A stretch of 64,000 bases of DNA, taken from positions 8,303,001 through 8,367,000 of the forward strand of contig JAQPZY010001685.1 in assembly GCA_029931535.1 (NCBI GenBank), in the 5' to 3' direction. Positions within the stretch are counted from its first letter, which is position 1, and every line of letters starts with the position of its first letter. Source of the stretch: Margaritifera margaritifera (lineage: Eukaryota; Mollusca; Bivalvia; Unionida; Margaritiferidae). Under the pieces are notes generated by a model. The model saw only the letters and a list, made by a program, of their open reading frames with translations, did no database searches and was not told the origin of the DNA. This document shows, in pieces, positions 46,185 to 57,956 of this stretch. The translations under genes and the position numbers were made by a program.

Positions 46185-47131
46185 AACAATACGATAGTGC
46201 ATCCCCTCAATGTACTCCACATGCACCTCTACACACTTTCTCAATCTGATTATCCAATTAGTAAATGGCATGTTATAATCACTTTTGGGTATGTTGATCA
46301 TGCGCTGAAAAAAATGCACTTTCAACCGCATGGAGGATTTTAAATTGTATGCCCTTTTGGGAATCTTTGATAACGGGATTCAGCCAAAAGTCACTTGGAG
46401 TCAAATCGGGGCTGTACAGAGCTGTGGTCCATTTTGGATGATGTGTGCTCCTTCCAAAGGTCTGTCACGACCGTGGATTTATGCGCCGGTGCGTTGTCTT
46501 GGAGTAGATTAATACCTCGTGTACGGGTGAGCGGTCTGGTGGTTCGGTAGTCCTCCACAATTGTTGGCAACATTTTGGAGACATACAAATGTCCAATGAC
46601 GCTAGCAGAGTCAGGCGCAGATACCGGGACGACTGAAACTCTTGCAAAAAAACAATTGCGTATAAAACACTCTTGACAGTCCTACTACACCGAGTGATTT
46701 GTGGTCTCTGTTTGTTTTCTCCGATCCAAACATTATTAATTTCTCTTGAATCGGGTTCAGAAAAATAAATCCATGGTTCATCACCTGTGACAATCTCAAT
46801 CAAACGTCTCTGGTCCCTCCTTCCATATCTGTGCGAGTAGCTGTTTAGTGATTTCAGCCCGAGTCTGTTTTTGATCATCCATCAACAAATGCGGGACCCA
46901 TCATGCACAAACCTTTCTGAGCTTCAAATGATTCTTCGATATATTAAAAACAGGTGACAAAATAATGCCCGCGATAATATAAATACTTCTAACGTTGTAT
47001 CGAGCATCTTCATCAATTGCTCCTTTCACAGCAGCCACTTCCCTCTCACCAACCGCAGACAACAGTCTTCCAGAACGTGAGTCATCTTCCATAGATTCGC
47101 GACCATTTTTAAAACGATTAAACCACAGCAA
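46185..47131 (-). pseudogene. Mariner-family transposase relic, frameshifted
   Basis: Mariner (IS630/Tc1/mariner) transposases move DNA elements by cut-and-paste using a D,D34D triad. On the minus strand the helix-turn-helix/linker part reads WFNRFKNGRESMEDDSRSGR (from 47131). Next come IVTGDEPWIYF near 46780 with the first aspartate, LLQDNAPAHKS near 46490 with the second, and YSPDLTPSDFWL near 46400 with the third. The end is RLRKCVEVHVEYIEGMH near 46215. The blocks lie in at least three frames with an internal stop, and about 50 N-terminal residues are missing, so it is a dead copy. I could not see convincing terminal inverted repeats. Confidence 0.88.
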
Positions 47132-49870
47132 ATTGTAATATATAACAGAATATTACATTCGTAAACTTTATCAGTCGGAAAGTACTCTCAGAGCGTCCAG
47201 ATTATACAGTATGATATTTGCTTAGTTGCAGAATTTATATACTTTTACGTCATTGTCGTTTACCTATGTTATGTCTCACGAATGTATGCACAGTTACTGA
47301 AATTTTTCTAACACTCCTATACTTAATTCACACCAGTCTCAAAACAAATTGGACGAACGCACAGCCACCTTTAATAAAAACTGGAAAAGAGCTAAAAAAT
47401 TTTCAATAGAAGCATAAAGAAACGATTCGGAGATTCATTGAGCAAAAAATGTAAATGTGTATAGATTTTTTAAAAAATGCAAATGTGTATCGATTTTAAG
47501 GCTGCAACATTCAAGACTTGTATGACTTTGTTAATAATATTGAGCTATATTTTTGAAAAAGATCGTCATTCAAACATTTCGATAATTTGATTCTGTAAAA
47601 AAAAAACGTTAAAAGTTAACGATCAGATTTATGAAAAGACCACTCGAGTGGGAGAGAAAGATGAGTACAGATATTTGTAAAAAAAAACAAAGCCTCTAAA
47701 TGAATTGAACAGAGACGAAATGGATAATGTCATTGGATGTTTACTCGATGTATTTTACATTCCAAATTTGGACAGGAAAAAAAGCGAAAGAACAAACTTT
47801 ATATCAGTAAAAGGTACTTTGGTTAGGTTAGTTTTTTTCTTGTGTACATCAACCAATCATAAACAATTTATTTGTACCTGACGCATATCAACCTGTAACT
47901 CCAACCACTTGTCTAATGCATCCTCATAATCTATCACGATCACGTTTTAATCATTGAGTAGCCATTTTCTATTGTTAATCTTGTTGTACTGAAATGTTGG
48001 ACGCATGACAAAGATGTAATCGAAAATATTTTTGTATTCAGTCTCTGACTGATTTACTGCAGACATTGTATTTTTCCATTTTTTCCATATTTCCATTTCG
48101 TTTATCTTCTATCTTCTACATTTTTTTCTGTTGATATGAAAATTAATACTTCGATAGATTTAACATAATTTAATCCACTACTATGCAATCTATACAACAT
48201 ATTATCATGTGAACTTGTCAAATCAAGCCATACACAATGATCGTCAGTGTAAACGTTTTAAACACTAATATTACAAATTTATGTGCAGTTTTGTTTCTAA
48301 TCAAAGAAATGCTTTGTAGCTTCTGGAAAATGTTGCGTCAATTGAAAACCTCGATACCAGACTATATTAAGCAGACCTTCTATGGTCAATGTGATTAGTT
48401 CTATTCCTGACTTGTATATTTTTGGAGGGTTACTCCTCAACTTATATCGCACAGTATTCAACAGTCTTCAAGTTCATTCTGAGAAAATCAAGTGTGAGGT
48501 TTGTTAAAGTTGTATTGGCTGCTATGACGATGATTCTCTCCCTTTTCATGTAGTCGTACAATACAGAAATTCCATTTCATCATTTGTTATTAACTGATTG
48601 TGCAATTTTTTCAAAAGTAATTGTATCGTACTGAAGACAAATGTTTTCCAGTTCACAGTCTTGATTTCCACCTTCGATCAGTTCTGAGACTTTTATAGGT
48701 GTTATGTTAAATCTGAAATTCTGTGGACGAGTGCAAAGATATAGTCGACCATAAACTGTTTGAATCTGAAAGTCGAATGGTATTCATAACTTCTTTCCAT
48801 ATTCCACAAACAAACTGTACAGCTTCAGTACAAGTATTTTGTGCCTTACCTGCTCCTGATGGTAACTTTCTGCATTTATCATTCATGATACCTTGCTCAC
48901 TCCTACTTGTTCTAACATAATTTGGTAACCACAAATCTTTTGTTACAAACGTATGGACGGAGAAAAAATGTTGAATTCCAGCAATTCGCACTACTTTTCG
49001 GACTTTTGCATAGCATCATGGGTTAAAAATAGAATGCAACGTTACTCCATGTTTGATTGTACCATGCTTCAGGAAATATGATTTTGTAAATAGGAGTTCT
49101 TTCCAATCCGATACAGACAGTTAAATACTGAGGCGTACCCCTGGTAACCACGGAGGTGGAGCTAATCGAATCGTGGTCTAACATCATAATTTGGAGATTA
49201 AAGAATGATTTTGCATGGTCAGCCTTGAGGATTTTATCTGGAAATAGTAGAAACTAATAACAATTTATACCAGAAAATCCGCTGGCAATTGCAATGACTA
49301 AATGTATTGAAATATAGGACAAACTAGTTCCGATGTATCAAGAGTCACTATGCCAATACATGAAATGTGCAAAAAGATGAAAGTGATTTAATATTGATTT
49401 CTCTACATCGGTACTTACATTGTGGTAACAGCACAAAGCTGAATGCATCGAAGCAATCAAAAATGATGTATCAATGCGAGTTATTATTTGTGACATTCTT
49501 CAAGCCATCTCCACGAAAACGTAATGGGTAAAGTTGCAAGTGCCTGTCACGTAACGTGTTTTTTTTTTTTTTTCTCCAGGGAAGCAGTTAGCTAATTTTG
49601 ACTAAATAATCAACAACCTGTAATAGTTCGATATCAAAAAACTTTGATACGTATAACAGTAAGTCGAAGAGTTTAACAGCGCACTTATTGTCAACATCAT
49701 TCTTATAAAAACAAATGCCAAATTGTGAGTCACGTAAATAGTACATTTTTGCTTCAAATAAATTGAATTCGTCTCAAAAGACATGTGTCCCTAGAGTAGA
49801 TTGATGGAAATTTCAATGCCAATTTTATCAGTGTAGAACGCACACCACACTGCTAAAAGTATTACTAAAG
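47132..49870. other. No intact gene; possible transposon debris
   Basis: Apart from the weak coding-like relic at 48707-48991, no motif is recognised. Some frames around 47900-49000 look less random than the background, consistent with decayed mobile-element coding sequence. Confidence 0.45.
48707..48991 (-). pseudogene. Coding-like relic, possible MADF-like fragment
   Basis: A minus-strand frame of about 95 codons, open slightly further upstream, contains KDLWLPNYVRTSRSEQG, KLPSGAGKAQNTCTEAVQF and VCGIWKEVMN. The W/Y spacing and the KLPSGAG block loosely resemble MADF-like DNA-binding proteins often linked to PIF/Harbinger transposons. That assignment is a guess from memory of the pattern. 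No start, splice sites or partner gene is evident, and flanking DNA is AT-rich and stop-filled. Confidence 0.25.
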
Positions 49871-49976
49871 TATTGCCTTCTCTTGAAGGAGCTATTCTTC
49901 TATAGCTCTTTCTTGTGGGGTACCATACTACAACATACAACACTATTGGAAGACAGTTCCAATAGAGAAGGCAATA
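49871..49976. repeat. 106-bp cruciform-like element with three stems
   Basis: Outer perfect 13-bp arms (TATTGCCTTCTCT at 49871-49883 and its complement at 49964-49976) enclose two smaller hairpins: GAGCTAT/ATAGCTC with a 6-base loop (49889-49908) and CTATTGGAA/TTCCAATAG with a 5-base loop (49943-49965). No coding potential. It resembles a small non-autonomous element. Confidence 0.75.
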
Positions 49977-50783
49977 ATATATTTAGCATATCACATGACG
50001 TCATGCGCGACAATAGTGTCCGCTGGAAGATGTATAATTACCGCAGTCAATAATAGCATCCCATAGTCAAGAAGAAATGCATACTGTCCTAAAATAGATC
50101 AACCAATCAGAACTCAGGAATGTCTCATATGATGTACTAAAGATCCCTGTAGTCAACCAATCAGAACTCGGGAATGTATCATCTGATGTACTAAAGATCT
50201 ATGATGCTCAGGTATATAAGTGTCTAAGGTTTTCGCTTAAAATCATTAGTAGAACCAATAGCACAGAGCATGAGGCAACGGAAGACCCGGCTCCATATTT
50301 TAGCATCCATTGGCTCTTTATACACGGCTAATGAGAGTAAAAGCATTTGTTACTTCAAAAGTGACATAAAGTCTCACCTGTTCTGAGGCTAAGGTCATCA
50401 TCTATAGTTTGTTCTTAATAGGGTAAATCTTACAGCGAACAATTTAATATTTTCCAAAGTGGTGACACTTTTCCTGGTCAGCATTTCTATTATGGTTCTC
50501 TGAACTAATCTCTGTAGCTCTTCTGGCAGAGTATTATTTGGGTTTCAACTGGACAGTGGATGCTAGATAAAACCCTTTTCGCCAAAGGGAAAATATGCTG
50601 TTCTTAGCCCACTCAAATGCAGTTCCAATCGAATTTGCAGGATACTTCTGTTTGTTGTTTTGTCCTCCAATAAAAAAGGGGAAACGAATGGATAAGGATA
50701 TCCTAATGTAAAAGGTCATATGTAGCTCAGAAGTAGTGTAATGTTTTGACGTACCTTTATGTACCGGGTCCTTGATAATACGC

Positions 50784-50960
50784 AGAAGAAGAAGAAGGCG
50801 AAGGAATGGAAGAAGAAGATGATGATAATGATAAATATGAGCAGGAGGAGCGGAAACTTAAAGGAAAAAGAGGTAGAAGAAATAGAGGAAGATGATGAAG
50901 TTAATTATATATGGGAGGAGCAGGGTGAAGAAGAGGAGATGAAGGAGGAGCAGGGGATGG
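50784..50960 (+). repeat. Purine-rich degenerate GAA/GAG tract
   Basis: Nearly all purines for about 175 bases, derived from imperfect GAA, GAT and GAG triplets. The K/E-rich frame of 72 codons across it (50759-50977) is a translation of the tract; no domain or splice support. Confidence 0.7.
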
Positions 50961-51114
50961 CAACTCATGATCTATAGTGAGGTGACCGTTATATAAGGAT
51001 AATAATAAAAATTGATTGGATAATCTGAGAGTCTAATTTAAGTTTAAATGTTTATAAGGCTAATCTCATCTACTGTTTGGGCCTGATTAGGCTTCTAAAG
51101 CAAGGACCTTAATG

Positions 51115-51800
51115 TTTGTCCAGTTGTGAGGTTAGCCAAAGAAATAGTACATTTGATTTTCAAGATGGCCACAGTGGCATCCATGTTTAGACGTTAGATC
51201 AGCCACATTTTAATTCAGTGTCAGAAGTGTTTGAGTGAAAATGTTGTGAGAATAATCCGTCTCTTCAGGAGGACTAGTGATAACAAAATTTGAAAGATGA
51301 CAACCGTGAGCCATGTTGAAAGTGAGATCTTCATTATATTGGTTTAGGACAAACTTCATGTTGTAAGAGACCCTTAGGTGTATATTCCATAATTATATGA
51401 TAAACTGTTCAGTATGGGCATTAATAACAAAGTATTCAAGATGGCTGCTCTGTGAGCCATCTTGGATGTCAGATATGCATTATTGTCATCTAGTAGCAAC
51501 TACATAATACAAGAAGTGTTCTAGTAAAATCGTGACACGACCATCCGTTCAATAGGAGTAATGATAACGGGATTTTAACGATGACTACTGTTGCAGTAAT
51601 ACTGAATGTCAGATCAACACAACTTTTGTCTGTGACAAGTACATATTGTAAGAAGCGTTTCCGTGAAACCTCCAAGTATATACGACCAACGGTTCAGGAG
51701 GAGTAGCGAGGACAAGATTTCTAAGGTGCCTTTTTCGGCGACCATTTGGAAGTCAGATTGGCATCATTTTCATTTAAGCTAACTTAATATTGTAAGAACA
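51115..51800. repeat. Degenerate ~141-bp satellite, ~5 copies
   Basis: Segments such as GTTCAGGAGGAGTAGCGAGG recur with divergence near 51267, 51409, 51546 and 51690, a spacing of 138-143 bases. Other recurring blocks are TTCAAGATGGC, GATGTCAGAT and TGTAAGAAG. An older copy is visible near 51126. Units are highly diverged from each other. Confidence 0.7.
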
Positions 51801-52357
51801 TATACGGTACAAAACTTCTTACTTAATAGATTTGAACTGGAGAACTTTGTAACAGTTTTTACACCGTAGCTGTTATTGTATGTATAACATTAAAATTGCT
51901 GATAGCAGCGTGTATCTGCAAAGATCCGGTGTATTGCAAAGATCATTGTTTTTCATGTTTATCGTGTGCAGTCATAGCATATATATATTGAAAGAGAGAG
52001 GGAGAATCCAATCGAAGCGAAGTTATAATAATACATTTAAAAGATGAATATAATAATAAAACACTCTTCTTTATAAATATATGTCCTATTTATGGAAGTG
52101 TCTTTAAGACAGGTTTTATTATAGAAGGGTCTTGAACAAACCTATCTTTTCATAATGATATGCTTATGCAGAATGTATAGACAGACATTTTCAGGCGGAA
52201 AAAATAGGGTCCCGTGATGTCTTCAGTTATCCAGAGTTGCACACTTACACATAATTAAGTTGATATTTTATTGGTGTTCTTAATAAAATGACATATGTGA
52301 TATGTGTTGTTCAGTTCCTACGGCCACAAGAAAACTTCAATTTGCATCGGTACAATG

Positions 52358-52361
<4 letters not shown>

Positions 52362-52422
<61 letters not shown>
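52362..52422. repeat. (AT)n microsatellite
   Basis: Uninterrupted AT tract abutting the 5' end of a tRNA-like SINE candidate. Confidence 0.95.
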
Positions 52423-52426
<4 letters not shown>

Positions 52427-52632
52427 CATTTTGACGTAGTGGTAGAAAGCGTCTGTCTGCAGCAGGTAACTTTAAAGCCAATATTCAGTTTCGATTCCCG
52501 CAGATGTATAATTTTGTGCAAAACCTTAGTGAAAAGTCGAGTTGAAAGTGCCACATCAACCACTACCAAAACAACAATAATAACAACAACAATAACAATA
52601 TTAACAACAATAACAACAATATTAATATTTAT
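52421..52632 (+). mobile_element. tRNA-derived SINE candidate
   Basis: A region like a pol III A box (GACGTAGTGGTAGAAAGCG, 52433-52451) lies about 40 bases before a B-box-like GTTTCGATTCC (52488-52498), the spacing of a tRNA gene. A non-tRNA body follows (about 52500-52555), then an AAC/AAT-rich tail (52556-52632). An intact tRNA is unlikely because the acceptor and anticodon stems do not pair. This order is that of a SINE retroposon. The ORF through it (52304-52639) is incidental. Confidence 0.6.
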
Positions 52633-54307
52633 ACCTTAATTGCGATAATAGCTGATTGTTGGATGATCGAAAAAAAAAAGATCAAGGCCCTGCTACTCTG
52701 CTATAGATGCTTCCATTTTTCATATAAGTATTTATTTTGCTGCCCTTGTTCTTTCGTCTGATGTATGCTATTAGTTTCAGCATAGCCGTGTTTTCCACAG
52801 TTAATACAGAAGATTGCATCGGCTGAAATCAAACCCGTAGCTACCAAGGAGCCAACACTTGCAAGTACAAATACAAGGAGAACGACAACATCCATATACA
52901 TCGCAAGCATAGACGGTTGAAAAGTAGATGTCTAAGTTAGGTACAGCTGTCTGTTTAACATCCATGTCATTTGACATGGTAATTTTAGAAAATGAATCAT
53001 AATTGTTTTTCTCTAAGTACATTGTTTTTCTCTAAGTACAGAGTGAGCGTTTTAAACGACCATATAAATATTAACCTCAATTACCTAACACATGATATGA
53101 TGTAGATATTTTCATGCCGTGTCTTGTTCTAATGAACACAAACGTATGGTGGCTTTTAATTACTTTTTCTTTGAGTCAGCGATTTTCATAACAATATAAA
53201 TTAAATTGCAATAGCTCTCTATTTCATTATTTGCTCTAATTTGTTTTCTTATTTCTCAGATATTAAATTATTTATTTCAAAATTAACAACCTTCTCTCTT
53301 GAAGTAAAATAAATAAAATTTCGAATGTATTATTAATTCGGCGTCAGTCCTGTGTTATGCGTCAAAGAGAAATCACAATGCAAGAATAATGTATTGCTGC
53401 AACCCACACATTTTGGATTTATTCCATGTTCAAACATGTCTCAGACGTTGATTTCCATAAAGACTACGGACTAAACAATATCCCTTACATTTAATTCTGA
53501 GGAATCGCTGTATAAATATGCATGTTTATTCGTGGATTTAAATATGATCTGATATATGTCATTTGCATTAATGATTGTTATTGTGTGAAAGATGGAAATG
53601 CTAATATAAAGTAAAGCGGGCATTTTTGTGTGATTCCAATTTTAGCCTTTTTGTCGTATTTTGGACAAGGGACAATTATTAAAGTTAACGTAATATTGCA
53701 TCGCCAAATTTAGAAATGCCAACCTTTAACCTTGTTAGCTGAGTGGTAAACCTCCATCATGAATACATTTTGCATTGTCATTAGTCCTAATTATTTTTTC
53801 GAGACTCGTCTAATAGCTGTGAGTTAAACATAATAGAGGTATAACGGAATTTATCACATGACTACTATGTTATTTATGTTAATATACCAATATCATAATT
53901 TAAAAGTATGTAACAAGTGTAAAAAACACAGCATAACTTCACAAATGACGTCATAACGTCATGCATCGGAAAGGCGTAATGACCGAGGCATCCAAATGTA
54001 TGCGTATGCTTCGTTTCAGTTTGATACAGGTTGCTTTTAGTAAATATTTTCTATCTGGGAGTTGTTTTCAGGATTCAGTAGTAACTGGCAAACATATGCA
54101 ATTAGTCATCAATCGGACGATAAAATACCTTCAATATTGCCTATCTTAGGTCAATGATCCAAATTTTGTGCCCGCTAAAATAACCTGCCTTTGGTATGTT
54201 AACTACACAGCTGTCTTTGAAAAAATATTTAAATAAATAAATAAACAAAATGTTGATACACACACATACACAGTTTTAAAAAATACTTTGATTATCATTG
54301 TTTCAAT
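52633..54307. other. No gene seen
   Basis: AT-rich. A lone A-box-like TTAGCTGAGTGGTAAACCTC near 53738 has no B box downstream. Two closely spaced ACGTCAT motifs occur at 53946-53964. Confidence 0.5.
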
Positions 54308-55240
54308 GAGGTTGGACATACCATGTAGCAGTTTTAAATCCAGCAACATATACTCTCATCATGTATTTTTTCAAAGAGGTCGGACATATCATGCAGCAGT
54401 TTTAAATCCAGCAACATATACACTCATCATGTATTTTTTCAAAGAGGTCGGACATATCATGCAGCAGTTTTAAATCCAGCAACATATACTCTCATCATGT
54501 ATTTTTTCAAAGAGGTCGGACATATCATGTAGCAGTTTTAAATCCAGCAACATATACTCTCATCATGTATTTTTTCAAAGAGGTCGGACATATCATGCAG
54601 CAGTTTTAAATCCAGCAACATATACTCTCATCATGTATTTTTTCAAAGAGGTCGGACATATCATGTAGCAGTTTTAAATCCAGCAACATATACTCTCATC
54701 ATGTATTTTTTCAAAGAGGTCGGACATATCATGTAGCAGTTTTAAATCCAGCAACATATACTCTCATCATGTATTTTTTCAAAGAGGTCGGACATATCAT
54801 GCAGCAGTTTTAAATCCAGCAACATATACTCTCATCATGTATTTTTTCAAAGAGGTCGGACATATCATGCAGCACTTTTAAATCCAGCAACATATACTCT
54901 CATCATGTATTTTTTCAAAGAGGTTGGACATATCATGTAGCAGTTTTAAATCCAGCAACATATACTCTCATCATGTATTTTTTCAAAGAGGTTGGACATA
55001 TCATGTAGCAGTTTTAAATCCAGCAACATATACTCTCATCATGTATTTCTTCAAAGAGGTTGGACATATCATGCAGCAGTTTTAAATCCAGCAACATATA
55101 CTCTCATCATGTATTTTTTCAAAGAGGTTGGACATATCATGTAGCAGTTTTAAATCCAGCAATTAATTCTGTCATCAAGTATATTTTCAAAGAGGTTGGA
55201 CATACTATGCAGCAGATTTAAAACCAGCAACAAATACTGT
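54308..55240. repeat. 68-bp minisatellite, ~13-14 copies
   Basis: The unit has GAGGTCGGACATATCATGCA, GCAGTTTTAAATCCAGCAAC and ATATACTCTCATCATGTATT. Central copies are near-identical with GGTC/GGTT and GCAGC/GTAGC variants. The last two units (from about 55130) are clearly more diverged. Confidence 0.96.
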
Positions 55241-56199
55241 CATTATGTATTTCATGGGATCTACGATGTGCCCCATTTGCAAGAGGCCTAAGTGACCCTC
55301 CTGCGATCGGTTAGAAAACTGATATTTGACTAAGAGCCAAATGTAATAGCAGTTGACCTAATTTTCTGCGTTGAATCGGCTAGGCAGAAATATATTGATC
55401 ATTTTAACCGTCCGTTAATCTTTGAGACTTCTTTTATTTTGGTCAAGGTGTTTTTTAATTAGAAGAAATAGTTTTAAATATATAAACTTGAAGTTAAATC
55501 TGCCATATTTGATGGGGACCAGCATTAATTTTTACCAGCTTGTGATGCAAAAGATCTCAGAACTTGGTGTCTTTATTGTAACGGCAGTCAAATCTGGAAT
55601 AAGTCGTTGGCACCTTTCAAATAAAAGTGAAAGGTATTGATGCAAAGCCTACTCTCTCTTAAATGTGATACAATTGTCTAGATTGGTTGTTGAGAACACA
55701 TTCTTTTAAGTTAGGTTGTTCCATTTTAAGTAAAAAGCACCATATTTGATTTGCATTATTTATACAAAACTTTAGAGGCATTGATGCTGGGATAAGTTTT
55801 AACAGATTTGATTAAATGTTTTGGCATGGTATGTGAGAAGAGACTTTTTACGGTTTATTTACTTAATTTGTTCTTTTGGGGGTTTTTTGGAGGGGGTGGG
55901 GGTGGTCGAGCGGAGTATATTACTTTCAGCATGTATTTCAGCCATTTTGATGTAAATTTACCCAAAATCCATATGTGAAAGCACACATGATTGGCAGAAG
56001 TGGCAAATTGGCGTACCGTTGCAATGCTAAAAATTACGGTCTCATATCGATAATGGCCCATAAAACCACAGTGTCATCTAACTGATTTCACGGAATTTTA
56101 GGTCTCGCCTGCTCCGCCGTGGCATAATCCACAAATCTTGCAAAGTCGCAAGGGCAAGAAAAGGGGGTCACTGTGACCAACATTTGTCCGTGCTGAGTA

Positions 56200-56550
56200 G
56201 TACCCTCCATGATGAACATACCCATTACGTTTCAAAACTGTACTTACAACAGTGTCAGAGATATTGAGTTAAATGCAAGCTTTAACGTAATCACTTTAGC
56301 TTAAAAAGAAGGTCAACGTGACTGCTTGTTGCCTGTGATGCATGTGATCCACAATAAATACACCCATACAGTTTCGTGGCTGTACATATTACAGTGTCAG
56401 AGAAAATGAGCTACATGCAAAATCTTAACGTTGACGTCTAAGCCAACATCAAGAACGACCAAACCGTCAGAAAAGTGATACTTGTGACTCGTATCTGTGT
56501 CACACAGAAAAGTGATACTTGTGACTCGTATCTGTGTCACAGGCGAGATT
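56200..56550. repeat. Diverged ~139-bp double unit plus 41-bp duplication
   Basis: ACAGTGTCAGAGA followed by GAG-TA-ATGCAA and TTAACGT occurs near 56251 and again near 56390, about 139 bases apart, with similar flanks (ACCCAT...GTTTC...CTGTAC). Downstream, CAGAAAAGTGATACTTGTGA and CTCGTATCTGTGTCAC occur twice in tandem (56466-56545). Confidence 0.6.
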
Positions 56551-57956
56551 ATAGTAGAGATTGGGGAGCGCGCTCGCTGGAAAATGAAGGTTAACTTTAT
56601 TACCATTCAACACACCTGTAAAGGTAAGAAGTCGTAAGTATAAGTATATGTAACTGATAAACTATATTTAGGATGGCAAATACAGATTGGCGATTCTATC
56701 TGATAATTCAAAATATTATTTTTTACAAATATTGCGTTTTATAGAGATTCACTGTAGAAAATTCAGCTGTGTCATTAACAATTCAGATCTGATATATTAA
56801 TCAATTCTTAGATAGGTAATTGATTTTTTGGAGAAGAGATGAAATGGCTTCGAATGGCAATGCATAATGGCCTAATCATCCTTTTGTACTGTGTGCTTGA
56901 GTTTTTCGGCGACGATCCATTATTTGTATTTTATTACAGATAATTCCAATGCCCTCCACTTCAGAGACAACGCTAAGTTTCAGGTTTTATGGTCACAAAT
57001 AGGTGGAATTATAATGGAGATGTAATTAAGGTAATCTTGATTATTGAAAACATCCAGGCCTAGACAAAACTACTAATCTATGTCTGAAACTTTCAAGCGA
57101 TTTTGCCTTTAAATAAATCATTTGCCGATAATACCATGAATCAGTCTGTAGCTTATGTTTGTGTTTGCATGAAATAAAGAGTCCAGAGTTTCTTAAATTC
57201 TGCATTTCTATCTGTTAGTCTTGTAAATTGCCTCGGATTAACAGAGGAATTTGATTTTAAACAACATTTGAACACAATACATATATTGTTTTGTCTATTG
57301 ACGAGTGCGAATTCAAACAGACAATTTAGTGCTCTCTTATCACCATTTGTAAGCTGATACCATAAGGACAATAGAAGGAAAATGTACAGCTTGGATTTAC
57401 CGATAAAGCTCTGTAGTTGACAAATCTGGCACGAATGCTCTATTGGATCATATATCTACTCAGACAATAGGCAATATCGTTTTCAAGATTATGTTTAATA
57501 CTTGTACGCAGTGTTCCCATAAACTAAGTATATTGATGGAATATGTGGTACAGTTCTGATATTTTCGTGTAGGGGTCTGGGTTCGGGTGAGAGAATATCA
57601 TGGAACCTTATATTTTCTGAACATTATTTCATGCATTGTCAAATATTATTCATACAATTTCTGGTAAAGAGCGTATTAAGTTATATTTCTACCCATAATT
57701 TATATTTTACATTGGACATTTAATTCTGGATTTGAAGGATAAGACAAAATAATATTAGCTGCAAATAACATGGTATAAAAACATACAAAAAACATAGTAT
57801 CCCAACTTTTAAGCTGCCATCGGTTTCAAACTCATCATGGAGAAATAAAAGACAATGAATTTCTAGCGCTTATTAACAAGATCTGCACTGGCAATACAAG
57901 CAAAGAGGCTGCTGCTTTGATACAGCATTTCATTTCAATTTTATCATGAAGAGCAT
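56551..57956. other. No gene seen
   Basis: AT-rich with short random frames; nothing recognised. Confidence 0.6.

Noticed and set aside
53730..53800. tRNA-like A box (TTAGCTGAGTGGTAAACC)
   Set aside because: No B box at tRNA distance and no pairing acceptor stem.
55875..55910. G-rich patch (GGGGGTTTTTTGGAGGGGGTGGGGG) and a similar one near 1175-1190
   Set aside because: Each has only three long G-runs, so a standard four-run quadruplex is not supported.
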